DNA of 64,000 nt from CAMCTV01 sp964420985 (lineage in GTDB: Bacteria > Bacteroidota > Bacteroidia > Flavobacteriales_D > Sanyastnellaceae). The stretch is from positions 1-64,000 of the forward strand of contig CAYQUT010000011.1 of NCBI GenBank assembly GCA_964420985.1, in the 5' to 3' direction. Below, in pieces: positions 34,158 to 42,348 of the stretch. The notes under the pieces were generated by a model. It saw nothing but the letters and a program-made list of their open reading frames with translations. It did no database searches and was not told the DNA's origin. The translations under genes and the position numbers were made by a program. The stretch's first letter is position 1, and every line of letters begins with the position of its first letter.

Positions 34158-35288
34158 TCAATACGATTTAAATTTGTTGTCTTTTAGCTGAATAAATGGT
34201 TTTTCGAAATAACGGAAGGACAACCAAGCCGTAACTATGGTAAGAGCAAATACTGCGATGTAAGCCTGTGTTTTTATCACAATGGATGCATGCCAATCTG
34301 GAAGATAATATTGAAATCCGGATAACACAATAAACATGACCAAGGGGTGGTAAACGTACAATCCAAATGAAATTTTCCCCAAGAATATCATTTTTGGGAA
34401 ACGCCTTGTTTCCCACTGCTTACCGATGGAGAAACGTAAAATCATCAATAAACCAAAAACGCCAAACAGATAATCACTGATTTTGATTCCTAATCCAATG
34501 GTAAAAAAAGACAAAATCACAAGCCAACTCGTTACATTATACGTATTGAATAGTTTCTCTAAAGTTGACAAAAACCGATAATAAAATAAAGCCGCCAATC
34601 CCCCAAAAGCCATCCAATAAAAGGGGAAATGCCCCACCCAACTTGCCCAAGGTGTCCCGCCTGGAATCCTTACCAAAACAAAAGGGAGAAAAGGCAATAG
34701 TGCCACGGACAAAATAGCCACCAATTGAATACGGGGCCAAGGAATGAAAAAAATCAGCGGCCAAAACAAATAAAATTGTTCCTCAACACCAATCGACCAA
34801 AGATGAGAAGCACCCGCTACGGCTGGAAAAAACTCCAGCGCTAGATTGGGAATAAAAAAAAGAAAGTACAACAATGGGGATTGGTGTTCATTCTCCAACT
34901 GATGGATAAGGCTTGGATAATAATCAAGCGCATTTAAAAAATCAAACGACCTCAACAACAACGGAAGAACAAAAAAACCGATGCCCACCGTCAAGAAGTA
35001 CAGTGGCCAAATTCTGAAAATCCGACGCATATAAAACTTGCCCAAAGCTACCTTTCCCAACTTGGATTTTTCTTTGATCAACAGAAGCGTAATTAAAAAA
35101 CCACTAAGCATAAAAAAAACATGGACCCCACGTTTTCCTATGATGTGAATAGCCGCATTTTGGATAATTCCTATTTCATTTGCCGTAGCGAATTCTCTAT
35201 TGATGGTCAATTCAAAGTGATGAACAATTACCAAGATCGCAGCTATGGCTCTTAAAACATCCAGTCCCTCAAAATATTTTTTTTCCAT
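34158..35288 (-). CDS. acyltransferase 3 family membrane protein (OafA/YrhL-like)
   Basis: A 376-residue membrane enzyme with about ten hydrophobic helices. The N-terminal YFEGLDVLRAIAAILVIVHH contains the conserved RAxA and catalytic His pair; SHLWSIGVEEQFYLFWP is the second family signature. AT3 proteins move acetyl or other short acyl groups onto sugars of O-antigen, peptidoglycan or secreted glycans. It lacks the C-terminal SGNH domain. Last gene of the surface-glycan run, 13 bp after the HTTM-DCC1 gene. Confidence 0.9.
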   Translation of the reverse strand: MEKKYFEGLDVLRAIAAILVIVHHFELTINREFATANEIGIIQNAAIHIIGKRGVHVFFMLSGFLITLLLIKEKSKLGKVALGKFYMRRIFRIWPLYFLTVGIGFFVLPLLLRSFDFLNALDYYPSLIHQLENEHQSPLLYFLFFIPNLALEFFPAVAGASHLWSIGVEEQFYLFWPLIFFIPWPRIQLVAILSVALLPFLPFVLVRIPGGTPWASWVGHFPFYWMAFGGLAALFYYRFLSTLEKLFNTYNVTSWLVILSFFTIGLGIKISDYLFGVFGLLMILRFSIGKQWETRRFPKMIFLGKISFGLYVYHPLVMFIVLSGFQYYLPDWHASIVIKTQAYIAVFALTIVTAWLSFRYFEKPFIQLKDNKFKSY

Positions 35289-35301
35289 TTGCGATTAGGA
35301 C

Positions 35302-37185
35302 TCAATCAAATTTCTCAAAAGAACAATCAAATTGATTTTTCTTCCAATTCGCTGTTCCAATCAATTTCCATTGATTGTTCTTCAAATCGCGATCAAGAAC
35401 ACCAAATTCCCAAGTTTCGGGAACGTTCATTGACTTATGATACAACATGAAATGCCCGTTCAAAGGCCCTCTAAAATTCTTTTTCAACCAAAATGCAGTG
35501 TAGCGTTGTATTCCTTTCACAAAATGAGTGGAATCCACCGTTGAATTGAGAACGCGAAAATTCCAATTTACCCAAGAGCTACCAGAGACATAATAACCAG
35601 GACGACCGTCCTCTTTTGTCATGGGCAATAACTCATGCTTACCATTTTGATGAACAAACTCAATTTTGATCAAGTCATCTCTTTCATCAAAGTGATAATG
35701 TCCAAATACAGCGTGATGTGTGATTCCTAAAAAACCTTTGCTTAAGTAATGAACGGCCTGATAACATTTATTCAATGTCCCATTAAATGCGCTGTTCTTG
35801 TATCCAGTCGGAAGCGCTTCTTGAATGGGATGAGCCGCATAAATCATAAAAGATTGTGCAATAATGCAAACCAATAAAAAACACATCACAACGTGATATT
35901 TTAGATCATTCAACGTCAAAGTTTTGAACAATTTAATTTCTTCATCTTTTTTAGGCAAATCGACAAAAGTGATTCCACAACTCTCGTCTGTGCATCGTTC
36001 TGTGATTCTATTTCGCGAAACCAAAAAATAAATTTTGTTGCCGATAAATGAAACTCCAGGGATAAGGACCAAGAGATACAAAGGCCACAATAGAGCATTG
36101 GCCCTGAAAACAGCACGATAGGTGTTAAAACCTTTATAAACACGGCCGGAATTATCGACCGCATGAATGTCATCCAACAAATCATTCAAATCTAACTTAG
36201 AGATAACCGCGTCCGTTGAGTAAGAGGATTGAACGGTCTTGAATTGTATCCAACCAAAAAGATCAAAGTGTTCTAAAATAATTTTCGTTCTTGCACAAAG
36301 AGGGCATTCCCCATCATAGTAAAACGTTACACTAGAATTAGCTTTTCTCTTCTTAAATATGTTGAAGAAACCCACAGGTAATAACAAGATATACAAGGCA
36401 ACAACCGCCAAAGCAAAAAAAGGAATCGGAAAAAAAATCAAGATACCCAAGTGCAACCCCATTCCTATGGACCAGAAAATCCAACGGAAGGATTTAAAAT
36501 AAAATAAAAAGATAAAGACCAATTCAAAAATGATGGTCAGATATCCTAAAAAGAGCATTAACCATTTTTGATTCAGCACTTCTGGCAACGCGATAAAAGA
36601 GGCACAAACATGTGATGCTGGCCACCACATCCCAAGACCCTTTAACCAAATGGGATCAGTCAGTTTGAAAAAGATTGAATCAAAATAAACCAGCCCAACA
36701 CCAACAAACAAAGGGACCCAATAGCTAAAAACACTTGTTGTTACAGGCGGATGGTAATGAAATTTTGAATTGGAATATCTAATTTTCAGAATCAATCTAT
36801 CCAATGACCATACACGGGAGACGGGAATAAACATGATGAGGAAATTCAGACCCATGTATGCGTAAAACACATGGTATTCAAAGTCGCCTATAAACCCAAT
36901 GAAAATAATGGAAAAAATATAGTTGATTACCGCGGAAATTCTTGTCAGCAAACCAAAAATCAAAAAGAGAATGCTCAATAGCCAAAGACCAAAAGCTAAA
37001 TCCCAATTGATATCAGAGACATGAATGAATGGAACTTCTTCAAACATTAAATTCTTAAAATCCCAAATACGTTTTACTTCAAAAAATAGAACCATTGAAT
37101 ACACTATACGGAACCAAGCAAGTCCCGTTGCATCTATTTCTTGATTGTACTTGTTTTTACACCAATTCAAAAAACGCTTCATCAT
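35302..37185 (-). CDS. HTTM (gamma-carboxylase-like) membrane protein fused to a DCC1-type thiol-disulfide domain
   Basis: A 627-residue protein. Residues 20-275 contain about six membrane helices in the HTTM/vitamin-K-gamma-carboxylase-like pattern (GLAWFRIVYSMVLFFEV, YMGLNFLIMFIPVSRVWSLD). A DCC1/DUF393 domain follows at about 285-400 with VTFYYDGECPLCART (CPLC at 294-297), then another membrane segment and a soluble C-terminal part (about 470-627). DCC1 domains carry a thioredoxin-like CxxC. Fusions of this kind are known in Bacteroidota but have no assigned role. Tandem ATGs 37185/37182; the first overlaps the upstream stop as ATGA, so it is co-translated with the wecE-like gene. Confidence 0.82.
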   Translation of the reverse strand: MMKRFLNWCKNKYNQEIDATGLAWFRIVYSMVLFFEVKRIWDFKNLMFEEVPFIHVSDINWDLAFGLWLLSILFLIFGLLTRISAVINYIFSIIFIGFIGDFEYHVFYAYMGLNFLIMFIPVSRVWSLDRLILKIRYSNSKFHYHPPVTTSVFSYWVPLFVGVGLVYFDSIFFKLTDPIWLKGLGMWWPASHVCASFIALPEVLNQKWLMLFLGYLTIIFELVFIFLFYFKSFRWIFWSIGMGLHLGILIFFPIPFFALAVVALYILLLPVGFFNIFKKRKANSSVTFYYDGECPLCARTKIILEHFDLFGWIQFKTVQSSYSTDAVISKLDLNDLLDDIHAVDNSGRVYKGFNTYRAVFRANALLWPLYLLVLIPGVSFIGNKIYFLVSRNRITERCTDESCGITFVDLPKKDEEIKLFKTLTLNDLKYHVVMCFLLVCIIAQSFMIYAAHPIQEALPTGYKNSAFNGTLNKCYQAVHYLSKGFLGITHHAVFGHYHFDERDDLIKIEFVHQNGKHELLPMTKEDGRPGYYVSGSSWVNWNFRVLNSTVDSTHFVKGIQRYTAFWLKKNFRGPLNGHFMLYHKSMNVPETWEFGVLDRDLKNNQWKLIGTANWKKNQFDCSFEKFD

Positions 37186-38306
37186 ACTGCTACAATAATT
37201 TTTACTATGCGCACAATATCTTCTTCAGTCAATTCAAAAAAGAATGGCAGTCGGAGTAAACAATCAGAGAATTTATCGGACTGAGCCAAAATACGGCCAT
37301 CGTGTTTGTCTTTGTAGAAATCACTGCTGTGCAAACTCAAATAATGGAAAACAGCATGACAGTTTTCCGCTTTCAATCGGGAAATAATTGCCGTGCGCGT
37401 GTTTAAATCCTTACAAACCAGATAAAACATGTGCGCATTGTTGCTTGCATAATTGGGTATCGTGGGCAAAGCAAACCCAACACTTTCAGCGTGAGGCGAA
37501 AGCAATTCATGATACAAACTCCAAATGGACTTTCGTCGCTCTTGAATGGCATTCAAATTCTCTAGTTGCGCATATAAAAATGCTGCGATGACATCAGAGG
37601 GAAGAAAAGATGAACCTGTATCCACCCAGCCATATTTGTTGATTTCGCCTCTAAAAAACTCAGCACGGTTGGTTCCCTTTTCCCATAAGATCTCAGCTCG
37701 TTTTACAAATTGCTCATCATTAATGGTCAACATACCGCCTTCCCCAGCAATAATGTTTTTGGTTTCATGAAATGAGAAACACCCCAAATGGCCAATGGAT
37801 CCCAAAGGTCTTCCTTTGTAGTATGCGTCAATGGCTTGTGCCGCATCTTCAACTACATAAATACCGTGTTGATTGGCCAAATTCATTATGGCATCCATAT
37901 CACAAGCCACACCCGCGTAATGCACTGCGACTATGGCCTTGGTTTTTGGGGTTATCAAATCAGCCAACAATGTAGCATCGATATTAGGATTTTCCTGCTC
38001 ACTATCCGCAAAAACAATTTTTGCACCCTGACGTACAAACGCCACCGCGGAGCTTACAAAAGTGTAAGACGGAACAATTACTTCATCACCATCTTTGATG
38101 TCCAAAAGCATGGCGCACATTTCCAAAGCATCTGTGCAACTGGTTGTGAGCAAAACCTTTCCAAAGCCATACTTAGATTCAAAAAACGCATGGCATTTTT
38201 GCGTAAAAACGCCATTTCCCGAAATCTTACCTGAAGCAACGGCTTCTTGGATATAATCCAATTCTTTTCCGGTCAAGTAGGGCTTATTGAAAGGCACAAA
38301 TTTCAT
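37182..38306 (-). CDS. dTDP-4-amino-4,6-dideoxygalactose transaminase (WecE/RffA-like)
   Basis: A 374-residue PLP sugar aminotransferase of the DegT/DnrJ family. It starts VPFNKPYLTGKELDYIQ and has FSFHETKNIIAGEGG, where K183 is the PLP lysine and HETKN is typical of WecE (TDP-Fuc4N forming) rather than of GDP-perosamine or UDP-AltNAc enzymes. VVEDAAQA carries the cofactor-binding Asp. The expected substrate is dTDP-4-keto-6-deoxyglucose, whose synthesis genes (rmlA/rmlB) are not in the window. It sits between a NeuD-type acetyltransferase and the HTTM-DCC1 gene. Confidence 0.88.
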   Translation of the reverse strand: MKFVPFNKPYLTGKELDYIQEAVASGKISGNGVFTQKCHAFFESKYGFGKVLLTTSCTDALEMCAMLLDIKDGDEVIVPSYTFVSSAVAFVRQGAKIVFADSEQENPNIDATLLADLITPKTKAIVAVHYAGVACDMDAIMNLANQHGIYVVEDAAQAIDAYYKGRPLGSIGHLGCFSFHETKNIIAGEGGMLTINDEQFVKRAEILWEKGTNRAEFFRGEINKYGWVDTGSSFLPSDVIAAFLYAQLENLNAIQERRKSIWSLYHELLSPHAESVGFALPTIPNYASNNAHMFYLVCKDLNTRTAIISRLKAENCHAVFHYLSLHSSDFYKDKHDGRILAQSDKFSDCLLRLPFFFELTEEDIVRIVKIIVAV

Positions 38307-38312
38307 TTTTCA

Positions 38313-38951
38313 CTATTTAATTTTTCGAGCTGGAACCCCAACGTACAAACCTGGCTCAGTGATATTTTTATGCACCAATGCACCGCCCCCTATTTGTGTT
38401 CGCTCGATTGTTTTTACATTATCAATTACATTGGCACCAATGCCAATAAAATTTTTTTCTCCTATCACTACAAAACCTGCAACATTGCAACGAGGTGCCA
38501 AAAAGGAGTGTGCCCCAATTTGACTATCATGTGCAATCATGACTCCTGTGTTGAGCAAGACATTGGAATTCAACACCACATTTTGATCTAAAATACAACC
38601 TGATAAAATCACACTTCCCTCACCCAACTGGCAAGTTGGATCAACGATTGCTGAAGGATGCACTACCGTCGCAAATGGAATCTGCCCTTTAAATCGATCA
38701 TAGAACATTGCTCTGGCATCAAAATGCTTGTATCCAATGGCTATCAACAATTGCTCAAAGTGATTCTGGTTGTAAAAATCAAGAATCGCCAAAGTTCCGG
38801 ACAAAACCGGAATACCATTGATCAAAACACCAGGCTCCGCATAATCATCAAAAAAACCAACAACTTCAAAACGCCCTGTTAATAGAGCATGATGGGCTAT
38901 CAACTGTCCCAAATCACCTGACCCAATTATGGCTAGCTTAGTCACTGACAT
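38313..38951 (-). CDS. NeuD/PglD-type sugar O/N-acetyltransferase
   Basis: A 212-residue protein with a Rossmann-like PglD N-terminal domain (LAIIGSGDLGQLIAHH, FDDY) and a left-handed beta-helix of hexapeptide repeats (VDPTCQLGEGSVILSGCILD; HSFLAPRCNVAG). The catalytic His lies in the VLLNTGVMIAHDSQIG part. PglD-like enzymes N-acetylate UDP- or TDP-4-amino sugars, so it is a good partner for the WecE-like enzyme encoded 6 bp downstream, giving a TDP-Fuc4NAc-type sugar (inference). Starts inside the 3' end of the HAD gene. Confidence 0.88.
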   Translation of the reverse strand: MSVTKLAIIGSGDLGQLIAHHALLTGRFEVVGFFDDYAEPGVLINGIPVLSGTLAILDFYNQNHFEQLLIAIGYKHFDARAMFYDRFKGQIPFATVVHPSAIVDPTCQLGEGSVILSGCILDQNVVLNSNVLLNTGVMIAHDSQIGAHSFLAPRCNVAGFVVIGEKNFIGIGANVIDNVKTIERTQIGGGALVHKNITEPGLYVGVPARKIK

Positions 38952-39579
38952 GAATTAATTCCTCTAAGCTATGGATTTTTTTCCCTTGGTAAAAAGGATA
39001 ATCATGATTTCTGTCGATTAAAATTGCGTTGATTCCTAAATGTAAAGCAGGAAAAATATCCAACTTTAAAGAATCTCCAACGTAAGTGATTTGAGATGGA
39101 TCCACATTCAGTTCGTTTATGGCCTTTTGAAAGAAGGCGGTATTTGGTTTTCGCAAACCACTCAAAGCAGAACCAAAAACGGCCTCAAATTGGCCAGGAA
39201 AAAAAGACTCTACTTTTTCTTTGACACTTTCGTCCCAATTGGACAAAATGGCCTTAGAATCATGAATATGTGCAATGGCCTTGGTATCCTCAAATGGCTG
39301 CCAAGGCAAATAGGTGCATGCGGCAAAAATTTCATCCAATAACATTTGTCTTGGTTCAATTCCCATGCTCAGCAATAACTTGCCGTTAAATTCTTCGTAG
39401 AATGACTTACTCGTTTTATCTGGAAACAATATCAATTCGGACAACCATCGGTGTCGGCAGGTAAACTCACTTACAGGAATATTAACACCATGCTTGTGCA
39501 GCACCTCCAAGAAATTTGTATAAAAGGAAGGTTTATACAACAGGGTGTTCGCCAAATCAAAAAGATAAATCTTACGCAT
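38938..39579 (-). CDS. HAD-like hydrolase with DxA motif I
   Basis: A 213-residue HAD-superfamily protein with a helical cap. Motif I is FDLANTL: nucleophile D8 but Ala at position 10 where phosphatases carry a general-acid Asp. Motif II ILSNWD (S113/N114), motif III LRKPN (K144) and motif IV YVGDSLKLDI (D169, D174) are intact. A DxA is also seen in phosphonoacetaldehyde hydrolase, so the reaction may differ from simple phosphate ester cleavage. ATG at 39579 is used. It lies between the ATP-grasp and acetyltransferase genes. Confidence 0.82.
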   Translation of the reverse strand: MRKIYLFDLANTLLYKPSFYTNFLEVLHKHGVNIPVSEFTCRHRWLSELILFPDKTSKSFYEEFNGKLLLSMGIEPRQMLLDEIFAACTYLPWQPFEDTKAIAHIHDSKAILSNWDESVKEKVESFFPGQFEAVFGSALSGLRKPNTAFFQKAINELNVDPSQITYVGDSLKLDIFPALHLGINAILIDRNHDYPFYQGKKIHSLEELIHVSD

Positions 39580-39587
39580 TTCCGGCC

Positions 39588-40568
39588 TTAAAATAAATAA
39601 GCATTTTCTTTCCCTGAGCCTATTTCCCTCAAAGTTTTTTCGGGATAAATAATATCCATGATAACCCGGACGGCGCAACCCATTTGCACATTTACTGGAG
39701 GAGCAGGTTGATGAAATAAATACTCCGCCAATAAATATTGAACATCATCAAAACCAAATTGTGAACGAACAGAATTGGTTCCTGAAATACGAGCATTCAC
39801 TTCAAAGGGTACAATCCCATTTGAAGTAACAATGGATTGAAGATTCAAGCTTCCTACCAAATGAAAATGTTCATTCATAGCCTTGATAATGGGCTCAACC
39901 AACTCGTCATATTCTTTGGTAACCTCACACTCCATTGTTGTTCCGTTCTGCAAACTTCTCGACATTGTAATGTGTCCGTGCAACTGGCGATCCTTGTTAA
40001 TGTAAAATGCCGTAGTAATCTCCTTTCCTTCTGCCCATTCTTGGATCATATACTCTTCTCCCAAATCTTTCCAATCGACAGGCTGAAACAACAAGCCCCT
40101 CGACCCCCGTCCCATTTTTGGTTTGGCCAAATATCGCGCAACTTGACCATTGAAAGCTGACACCTCAAATGACTCTGCAAATGGTATACGACATTTTTTA
40201 AATGCTTCAAAAGTCTGCATTTTATCTAAAAAAATACCCGCTTCAAAAGAGGGACAACCGACTACAAAAGGCAAATCTTTTGCTATCAAAGACAAATAAT
40301 AAACCTCAAAATCAGTGCTGGGTATAATCAGATCGACGTTGTATTCTTTGACCAAATCAATACTCTTTTGATGAAAACCGACATCCCAAGCAAAAGGCAT
40401 TTCAACAACGTGATCACACCAAAAATTTCCAGCAGATACCGTATTTACATTGGATCCAACAATCCTCAATTCAGGAAAACTACTCCGTATATTCCGGAGG
40501 ATACCTTGCCCTACATTCCCTCCAATTCCCGTGACCCAAATGGTCTTTTGTTGCTTGTTCTCAATCAT
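39588..40568 (-). CDS. ATP-grasp ligase (carbamoyl-phosphate-synthase-like fold)
   Basis: A 326-residue ATP-grasp protein: N-terminal Rossmann pre-grasp domain (VTGIGGNVGQGILRNI), then RYLAKPKMGRGSRGLLF (ATP-binding lysine and glycine loop), MIQEWAEGKEITTAFY, and the Mg-binding VPFEVNARISGTNS. Members in glycan loci couple an amino acid or other carboxylate to an amino sugar, or make building blocks for such decoration. The substrate cannot be read from sequence. It overlaps the epimerase gene upstream by 8 bp. Confidence 0.83.
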   Translation of the reverse strand: MIENKQQKTIWVTGIGGNVGQGILRNIRSSFPELRIVGSNVNTVSAGNFWCDHVVEMPFAWDVGFHQKSIDLVKEYNVDLIIPSTDFEVYYLSLIAKDLPFVVGCPSFEAGIFLDKMQTFEAFKKCRIPFAESFEVSAFNGQVARYLAKPKMGRGSRGLLFQPVDWKDLGEEYMIQEWAEGKEITTAFYINKDRQLHGHITMSRSLQNGTTMECEVTKEYDELVEPIIKAMNEHFHLVGSLNLQSIVTSNGIVPFEVNARISGTNSVRSQFGFDDVQYLLAEYLFHQPAPPVNVQMGCAVRVIMDIIYPEKTLREIGSGKENAYLF

Positions 40569-41385
40569 AAATATCAGTTAATACAACACCTTTGGGCGTG
40601 TAGCCCAAAGCGCCGTAAGTGAATTGGGCATCATAAATATAAGATGGTGAGCAATCCGTTCCTACGTGATTTATTTTTGCATTGTAATACGCAGCCAACG
40701 TTTCAGCAATTTCCATATTTGAAAAAGAGCGCGGTGCAACGGACAAAAACACCCCAACTTTCTCTTGTTGGATGATGGCCAAACACATTGCGGAAACATC
40801 ATCTACATGAATATAATTCTGCAGTCTGGTTCCCTCACCATACAATGTAATAACACCGTCATCTTTGGCCTGTGAAATACATCTAGGGATAAAGGTACTT
40901 TGATTCATTCCACTCCCAAAAATGGAAGAACAGCGAACTACAGCGCTCCGATTAAATCCCTTTGCTACCAACTCGCCGGCCAACTTGCTTTCTGCATAAG
41001 CTCCTTGAGGCAGTACAGGACTATTCTCTGTTATTGCCCCCTTTGATATGGCATAGACACTGACAGAAGAAATGTAAATAAAATGAACCTTTGGATATAC
41101 CTTTCGAATCGCAAAGTTGTTGATGGCGTTTACAAGAAGCATCTCATCATTGTAATCATCCATGTGACCATATGGTATAATACTCGCCGTGTAAATGATG
41201 GCATCAACGTTCAATTGGGCATCCAAAAATGCAGTCCAGGAAAGGCTCTGAACATTTACATTTTTCCAATCATACTGCGATTTATTATAAACGGCTATGA
41301 CAAAATAACCTTCATTTAAAAGCAGACTTACCAACGACTTGCCAAGAAATCCATTGGATCCAATAACTGCTATTTTCTTCACCAT
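40561..41385 (-). CDS. NAD-dependent epimerase/dehydratase (extended SDR)
   Basis: A 274-residue extended SDR. The NAD motif GSNGFLG is at 9-15, catalytic S107 in FIYISSVSVY and Y130/K134 in YAESK; LYGEGTRLQNYIHVDDVSAMC is the usual sugar-nucleotide binding region. It likely epimerises, reduces or dehydrates a nucleotide sugar for the glycan made here. ATG at 41385 is chosen; it overlaps the glycosyltransferase stop by 7 bp. Confidence 0.87.
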   Translation of the reverse strand: MVKKIAVIGSNGFLGKSLVSLLLNEGYFVIAVYNKSQYDWKNVNVQSLSWTAFLDAQLNVDAIIYTASIIPYGHMDDYNDEMLLVNAINNFAIRKVYPKVHFIYISSVSVYAISKGAITENSPVLPQGAYAESKLAGELVAKGFNRSAVVRCSSIFGSGMNQSTFIPRCISQAKDDGVITLYGEGTRLQNYIHVDDVSAMCLAIIQQEKVGVFLSVAPRSFSNMEIAETLAAYYNAKINHVGTDCSPSYIYDAQFTYGALGYTPKGVVLTDIYD

Positions 41386-42311
41386 CCTGCTTTTTCCTTG
41401 ATGATGTATAATGGTCTTTCTTTGGCCTCGTCGAAAATGCGACCAATATACAATCCCAGTAATCCCAAATTGGCAAACACCAAACCTCCGATAAAAAAAA
41501 TGGCTACCATGATGCTCGTCCATCCCAGCGGAATATCAAACATGAACTTTCGGACGGTTAGGTAAAGACCGTAGGCAAAGGATAAAAAAGTCATCAGAAA
41601 TCCGAACTTAATCGAAATACGCAAAGGCTTGTTGGATTGAGAAATGATGTTCTCTATGGCTAAATCAATCAATTTGGACAAATTGTAACTTGTTTTGCCT
41701 TCAAATCTCTTTTGGTGCTTGACCTCGATACTGGCTTGAGAAAATCCCAACCATCTGGTAAAAAGGACAAGAGATTGACCACGCTCTGAAATTTGCTTAT
41801 AGGCTTCAATCACCTTATTGTGATAAATAGCAAAATTCCCAATCGATCCATCAATGTTGGTCTCGGTCCAATAACTGTAAAAAGAAAAGAACATTTTGGA
41901 TGTCAATCTCTTTAGAAAACCATCCTCTCGTTGATGGCGTCTTGCACTCACAATATCAAATCCGCTCAATGCCTTTTGGTGCAAAGCCAATATCTCATAT
42001 GGATTGTCTTGCAAATCACAATCCATCACTACGATGTACTCACCAGAAGCATGATCTACACCGGCTTTGATGGCATAATGCTGCCCAAAATTTCGAGATA
42101 GATTAATGACACGTAATGTAGGATACGATGTCAAAAGAGATTGCATAACGGTCCATGAATCGTCCGGAGATGCATCATTGACCAAAACTATCTCATAGGT
42201 CAAAGAACTTGATGCCATAGCGTCCGTCACTTGCCTCAACAACTCAGGCAAGATCTTTTCTGCCCTATAAATGGGCGAAACTATAGATATATCAATGGTT
42301 CTTTTTTCCAT
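41379..42311 (-). CDS. family 2 glycosyltransferase (polyprenyl-phosphate type, GtrB/DPMS-like)
   Basis: A 310-residue GT2 enzyme: GT-A domain with VSPIYRAEKIL, VNDASPDDSW, and the DxD region MDCDLQDNP (97-102), followed by two membrane helices (about 235-260 and 270-295). This architecture fits enzymes that transfer a sugar to undecaprenyl or dolichyl phosphate for later modification of O-antigen or teichoic acid. ATG at 42311 is chosen. It is probably the first gene of the glycan run; 37 bp separate it from the peptidase gene upstream. Confidence 0.89.
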   Translation of the reverse strand: MEKRTIDISIVSPIYRAEKILPELLRQVTDAMASSSLTYEIVLVNDASPDDSWTVMQSLLTSYPTLRVINLSRNFGQHYAIKAGVDHASGEYIVVMDCDLQDNPYEILALHQKALSGFDIVSARRHQREDGFLKRLTSKMFFSFYSYWTETNIDGSIGNFAIYHNKVIEAYKQISERGQSLVLFTRWLGFSQASIEVKHQKRFEGKTSYNLSKLIDLAIENIISQSNKPLRISIKFGFLMTFLSFAYGLYLTVRKFMFDIPLGWTSIMVAIFFIGGLVFANLGLLGLYIGRIFDEAKERPLYIIKEKAGW

Positions 42312-42348
42312 GAATCGTTTCAAACAAAAATAAGGCAATTCAAAGTTG

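Noticed and set aside
34158..42311. Complete O-antigen or capsule locus
   Set aside because: No polymerase, flippase, ligase or initiating transferase lies in the run; it is a partial modification or decoration set. The flippase at 12943-15276 is 19 kb away.
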